Below are positions 5,414-8,389 of a DNA stretch of 8,389 nt, one piece after another; within the stretch, counting starts at the first letter, position 1, and each line of letters starts with the position of its first letter. The notes beneath the pieces were generated by a model. That model worked only from the letters and a program-made list of their open reading frames with translations, did no database searches and was not told where the DNA came from. Source of the DNA: Pseudomonadota bacterium (GTDB taxonomy: Bacteria > Pseudomonadota > Gammaproteobacteria > Steroidobacterales > Steroidobacteraceae); contig CANGMU010000092.1 of assembly GCA_947454665.1 (NCBI GenBank), forward strand, positions 1 through 8,389. Reading direction: 5' to 3'. A program made the position numbers and the translations under genes.

Positions 5414-6265
5414 ATGCTGACCGTCACGCACATCGCTGACCTGCGGGCCCGGTTGCAGGCCTGGCGACAGCAGGGCCTGCGCATCGGCTTCGTGCCGACG
5501 ATGGGCAATCTTCACAATGGCCACCTGAGCCTGATCGATGAAGCCCGTCGTCGCGCGGATCGCATCGTGTCGAGCGTCTTCGTGAATCCTCTGCAGTTCG
5601 GTCCCACCGAGGACTTCGACCGCTATCCCCGTACGCCCGTCGAGGATGCGCGCCTGTTGGAGTCGACCGCCTGCGATCTGCTGTTCCTGCCCACCGTCGA
5701 AGAGATGTATCCGGAAGGTCGGGACCAGGCCACGCGGGTCTTCGTGCGCGGCATCTCGGACACGCTCTGCGGCGCGGTCCGCCCCGGGCATTTCGAAGGC
5801 GTCGCCACCGTGGTTGCGAAGCTCTTCGGCATCGTGCAGCCGGACGTGGCCGTGTTTGGCGAGAAGGATTTCCAGCAGTTCACGATCTTGAAGCGCATGA
5901 CGCAGGACCTGTCGCTGCCCATCGAGATCGTCGGGGCGCCGACCGTTCGCGCGCCGGATGGGCTGGCGATGAGTTCGCGCAACCGCTATTTGGGCGAGGA
6001 AGAGCGGGCCATCGCGCCGCGCCTGCATGCGGCGCTGGTTGTGGCCCGTTCGCGTGTCGAAGCGGGCGACGCGGATCGCGTGGCTATCGAGGATGAAGGC
6101 CTGGCTGCCTTGCGGGACGCGGGCATGCGGCCGGATTACTTCGCCGTGCGCGATGCGCGGACGCTGGAAGTTCCGCTTGCCGATGCCAAGGATCTCGTCA
6201 TCCTCGCCGCGGCGCGCCTCGGCAAGGCGCGCCTTATCGACAACCTTCGGGCGACGCGCGCTTAA
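5414..6265 (+). CDS. panC: Pantothenate synthetase (pantoate-beta-alanine ligase)
   Basis: PanC joins pantoate and beta-alanine with ATP through a pantoyl-adenylate. The 283-residue protein has GFVPTMGNLHNGHLSL (25-40) containing the HxGH motif, SVFVNPLQFGP (54-64), RPGHFEGVATVVAKL (123-137), GEKDFQQ (149-155), and MSSRNRYL (186-193), the KMSKS-like loop. This is the standard set of a class I adenylating fold, and the length is usual. It starts four bases after the panB stop, with no clear ribosome-binding site of its own, so coupling to panB is likely. No panD (beta-alanine supply) or ketopantoate reductase gene follows, so these must lie elsewhere. Its last 32 bases overlap the 3' end of queG on the other strand. 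Confidence 0.97.
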   Translation: MLTVTHIADLRARLQAWRQQGLRIGFVPTMGNLHNGHLSLIDEARRRADRIVSSVFVNPLQFGPTEDFDRYPRTPVEDARLLESTACDLLFLPTVEEMYPEGRDQATRVFVRGISDTLCGAVRPGHFEGVATVVAKLFGIVQPDVAVFGEKDFQQFTILKRMTQDLSLPIEIVGAPTVRAPDGLAMSSRNRYLGEEERAIAPRLHAALVVARSRVEAGDADRVAIEDEGLAALRDAGMRPDYFAVRDARTLEVPLADAKDLVILAAARLGKARLIDNLRATRA

Positions 6266-7298
6266 GCCGCTCCAGGGCCCAGGCCACGTGCTCACGCACG
6301 ATCGGCGACTCATCGTCACGTCGGGATTCCAGCGCCGCGATCGCTTCCGGTTCGGCGGGTCCGTTCCCCAGCGCGACGGCGATATTGCGCAGGAACTGCG
6401 CATGGCCGATGCGCCGGATTGCTGATCCTTCCATCCGCGTCTCGAAATCCTCTCGCGTCCAGCGCATCAGTTCCACCAGCCTCGGTGCATCGAGCCCGTG
6501 GCGAACCTTGAAGTCCGGGTTCGAAGCGGCCTGCGCGAACTTGTTCCAGGGGCAGACCAGCTGGCAGTCATCGCAGCCATAGATCCGGTTGCCTATCGCG
6601 GGGCGGAACTCTTCCGGGATCGAGCCCCGCAGTTCGATCGTGAGATAGGAAATGCAGCGTCGCGCATCCAGCGTGTAAGGCGCGACGATCGCACCGGTCG
6701 GGCAGGCGGGCATGCAGGCCGTGCAACTGCCGCAGTGCGCCGTCGCCGGCTCGTCGACCTCGAAGGGCAGGTCCGTCAGCACTTCGCCCAGGAAGAAATA
6801 CGAGCCCGCGCTGCGCGAGATGAGGTTCGTGTGCTTGCCGATCCAGCCCAGCCCCGCGTTGCGGGCCAGTGCCTTCTCGAGCACCGGGCCGGAATCCACA
6901 TAGACGCGATAGGCGTGCGGGCGCGCCAGCTCCGCAAGGGCTTCGGCGAACCGGGCCAGCGCTGCACGCATGCCCTTGTGGTAATCGCGGCCCAGTGCAT
7001 ATCGCGAGACATACGCGAGGTCCGGGCTGTCCAGCACTTCGAAGGGATCGCGCGCTTCGCCGGGCCAGTAATCCCGACGCATCGAGATCACGCGCAGCGT
7101 GCCCGGTATGAGCTCGGCAGGACGGCTGCGCCGCGTGCCGTGTCGCTGCATGTAATCCATCTCGCCATGGCGGCCCTCGGCCAGCCAGTCGAGCAGGTGC
7201 TGTTCGTCTGCGGCGAGGTCCACGCCGCTGACGCCGACATCGGCGAAGCCGTGCTTCCGGGCCAGTTGCAGCAGATCTTCGCGAAGGGGGAGCCTCAT
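6234..7298 (-). CDS. queG: Epoxyqueuosine reductase
   Basis: QueG carries out the last step of queuosine synthesis, reducing epoxyqueuosine to queuosine in the wobble position of tRNAs with GUN anticodons. It uses cobalamin and two [4Fe-4S] clusters. The 354-residue protein has VDSGPVLEKALARNAGLGWIG (about 134-154, with the conserved Asp135 near the active site) and GKHTNLISRSAGSYFFLGE. The ferredoxin-like cysteines follow: CGSCTACMPACP (189-200), Cys215, and CDDCQLVCPWN (242-252). The C-terminal segment from about 290 is a HEAT-like helical region, typical of QueG. The ATG at 7298 fits the family N-terminus. No Shine-Dalgarno is visible, and a TATACT on this strand ends eight bases before the ATG. 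It is divergent from nnr, as in E. coli, and overlaps panC tail to tail. Confidence 0.95.
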   Translation of the reverse strand: MRLPLREDLLQLARKHGFADVGVSGVDLAADEQHLLDWLAEGRHGEMDYMQRHGTRRSRPAELIPGTLRVISMRRDYWPGEARDPFEVLDSPDLAYVSRYALGRDYHKGMRAALARFAEALAELARPHAYRVYVDSGPVLEKALARNAGLGWIGKHTNLISRSAGSYFFLGEVLTDLPFEVDEPATAHCGSCTACMPACPTGAIVAPYTLDARRCISYLTIELRGSIPEEFRPAIGNRIYGCDDCQLVCPWNKFAQAASNPDFKVRHGLDAPRLVELMRWTREDFETRMEGSAIRRIGHAQFLRNIAVALGNGPAEPEAIAALESRRDDESPIVREHVAWALERLKRASPEGCR

Positions 7299-7304
7299 CC
7301 GGTG

Positions 7305-7316
7305 CCAGTATACTGG
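7305..7316. promoter_or_regulatory. 12-bp palindrome carrying TATACT on both strands (queG/nnr)
   Basis: CCAGTATACTGG is a perfect palindrome within the 23 bases between the queG and nnr start codons. It reads TATACT on the plus strand (7309-7314), with seven bases to the A of the nnr ATG. On the minus strand it reads TATACT (7312-7307), with eight bases to the A of the queG ATG. Those distances are what a -10 needs for transcription to begin at the start codon itself. I found no recognisable -35 on either side. A dimeric-regulator operator is an alternative reading, and the two are not exclusive. Confidence 0.55.
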
Positions 7317-7321
7317 GCCGC

Positions 7322-8389
7322 ATGAGCCTGCCCGACGCGCTGTACTCCGTAGCCCAAGTCCGCGACATCGATGCGCGGGCCATCGCGGCGGGCACGCCGG
7401 CGTATGAACTGATGCAGCGAGCGGGTGCCGCGGCGCTCAGGATGCTCGTCGCACGGTGGCCTGCCGCGCAGCGCATCGCCGTGGTCTGCGGACCGGGCAA
7501 CAAGGGCGGCGATGGCTATGTGCTCGCGCGCCTCTTGCGGCAGTCCCGGTACAACGTGGATGTCCTCGCAGTTGCCGACCCTTCGGGCTTGCAAGGGCCC
7601 GCTCGGGAAGCCTGGGAAGCCTTCTCGGCCGCAGGCAACGCTGCGCGGGCCTTCGACGCCGCAGTGCTGTCCCAGGCCGATGTCGTCGTCGACGCTTTCC
7701 TCGGCACTGGCTTGCGCCTGCCGTTGCGCGAGGCCGCTGCCGCCGTCGTGGCGGCGATCAATGCCTGCGGACGTCCCGTTCTATCGCTGGATGTGCCTTC
7801 TGGTCTGGATGCAGACCGCGGTGACGCAAGCCAGGCGGTCCGTGCCGCGGCGACGGTGAGCTTCATTGCGCTGAAGACCGGGCTGCTGGTCGGTGACGGC
7901 CCGTCCTGCACGGGCGAACTGGGCTTTGATTCGCTGGCCGTGCAGATCCCGCCGGACGTCATGCCGCGTGCCGCGTGCATCGGGTCCGACGTCATCCGTG
8001 CCGCCTTGCCTGCGCGGCCACGCAACGCCCATAAGGCTGCCATTGGTCGGGTGCTCCTGGTCGGAGGTGGTGCGGGCATGCCGGGTGCTGTCCGCCTGGC
8101 CGCCGAGTCGGCCTTGCAGGTGGGCGCGGGTCTGGTGACCGTGGCGAGCCTGCCCGAACACCTGCTGCCGGTCGTTGGTGCGCGCCCGGAGCTGATGTTC
8201 CATGCGCTGCCGAATGCAGATGCCTTGCCGGCTGCCCTGGCGCAGGCCGATGTCGTGGCGGTCGGGCCCGGGTTGGGTCGTGATGCCTGGGCCCAGGCGG
8301 TTTTCGAGACGCTGCTCGCCCATCGCAGGCTTGGCCAGTTCCTGATCCTGGATGCCGATGCCTTGAACCTGCTCGCCGCCCGTTCCGAA
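7322..8389 (+). CDS. nnr: Bifunctional NAD(P)HX epimerase / dehydratase (3' end cut)
   Basis: This enzyme repairs hydrated NADH and NADPH. The N-terminal half (NnrE, YjeF_N) interconverts R and S forms of NAD(P)HX, and the C-terminal half (NnrD) dehydrates the S form with ADP. The frame runs from ATG 7322 through the window end without a stop (356 codons visible). The epimerase part shows AYELMQRAG (28-36), VVCGPGNKGGDGYVLARLL (54-72), VVDAFLGTGL (122-131) and LSLDVPSGLDAD (155-166). The dehydratase part shows AHKAAIGRVLLVGGG (236-250), GAGLVTVA (268-275), VAVGPGLGRD (312-321) and LDADALNLLA (343-352). About 130-140 residues are missing. The HK motif reads HKAAI, where E. coli has HKGDH. No Shine-Dalgarno precedes the ATG, and a TATACT ends seven bases before it, so the mRNA may be leaderless. 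As in E. coli, tsaE would be expected next. Confidence 0.95.
   Translation, partial: MSLPDALYSVAQVRDIDARAIAAGTPAYELMQRAGAAALRMLVARWPAAQRIAVVCGPGNKGGDGYVLARLLRQSRYNVDVLAVADPSGLQGPAREAWEAFSAAGNAARAFDAAVLSQADVVVDAFLGTGLRLPLREAAAAVVAAINACGRPVLSLDVPSGLDADRGDASQAVRAAATVSFIALKTGLLVGDGPSCTGELGFDSLAVQIPPDVMPRAACIGSDVIRAALPARPRNAHKAAIGRVLLVGGGAGMPGAVRLAAESALQVGAGLVTVASLPEHLLPVVGARPELMFHALPNADALPAALAQADVVAVGPGLGRDAWAQAVFETLLAHRRLGQFLILDADALNLLAARSE

Noticed and set aside
4567..6403. Long minus-strand frames opposite panB and panC
   Set aside because: These are mirror frames of well-conserved plus-strand enzymes, with low-complexity translations and no start signals.

Overview
This window looks like ordinary chromosomal backbone from a GC-rich gammaproteobacterium. 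The basis is the gene order pcnB-folK-(dNK)-panB-panC, the divergent queG/nnr pair as in E. coli, and protein sequences close to the gammaproteobacterial versions. A lineage near Xanthomonadales/Nevskiales is a guess. I see no transposase, integrase, phage gene, CRISPR array or defence cassette.

Layout. Positions 1-228 hold the 3' end of a molybdopterin-binding protein. Positions 283-1063 hold a two-gene unit: a stand-alone TatA-type translocase subunit that overlaps by 8 bases a DUF4337-type membrane protein. Positions 1166-1528 encode a small predicted exported protein with an IPT/TIG-like fold; its TTG start lies in the 3' arm of a strong inverted repeat. A hairpin-rich spacer follows (1529-1722), then a tRNA-Glu(CTC) on the minus strand (1723-1798). 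The tRNA promoter, with a perfect TATAAT, overlaps the start region of pcnB.

Positions 1849-6265 form a plus-strand operon. It encodes poly(A) polymerase (pcnB), HPPK of folate synthesis (folK), a deoxynucleoside kinase, and two pantothenate enzymes (panB, panC). pcnB/folK and folK/dNK each overlap by ATGA, panB follows after 41 bases and panC after 4. Folate links folK to panB, because PanB uses 5,10-methylene-tetrahydrofolate as one-carbon donor and PanC uses pantoate derived from its product. The kinase adds nucleotide salvage.

queG (minus strand, 7298-6234) converges on panC with a 32-base overlap. nnr (plus strand from 7322, cut by the window end) diverges from queG. Their starts are only 23 bases apart, around a perfect 12-base palindrome. 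It contains a TATACT on each strand, positioned so that both mRNAs could be leaderless.

I found no convincing new multi-gene system. The points most worth checking are the symmetric queG/nnr promoter, the tatA-DUF4337 pair without tatBC beside it, and the hairpin over the TTG start.
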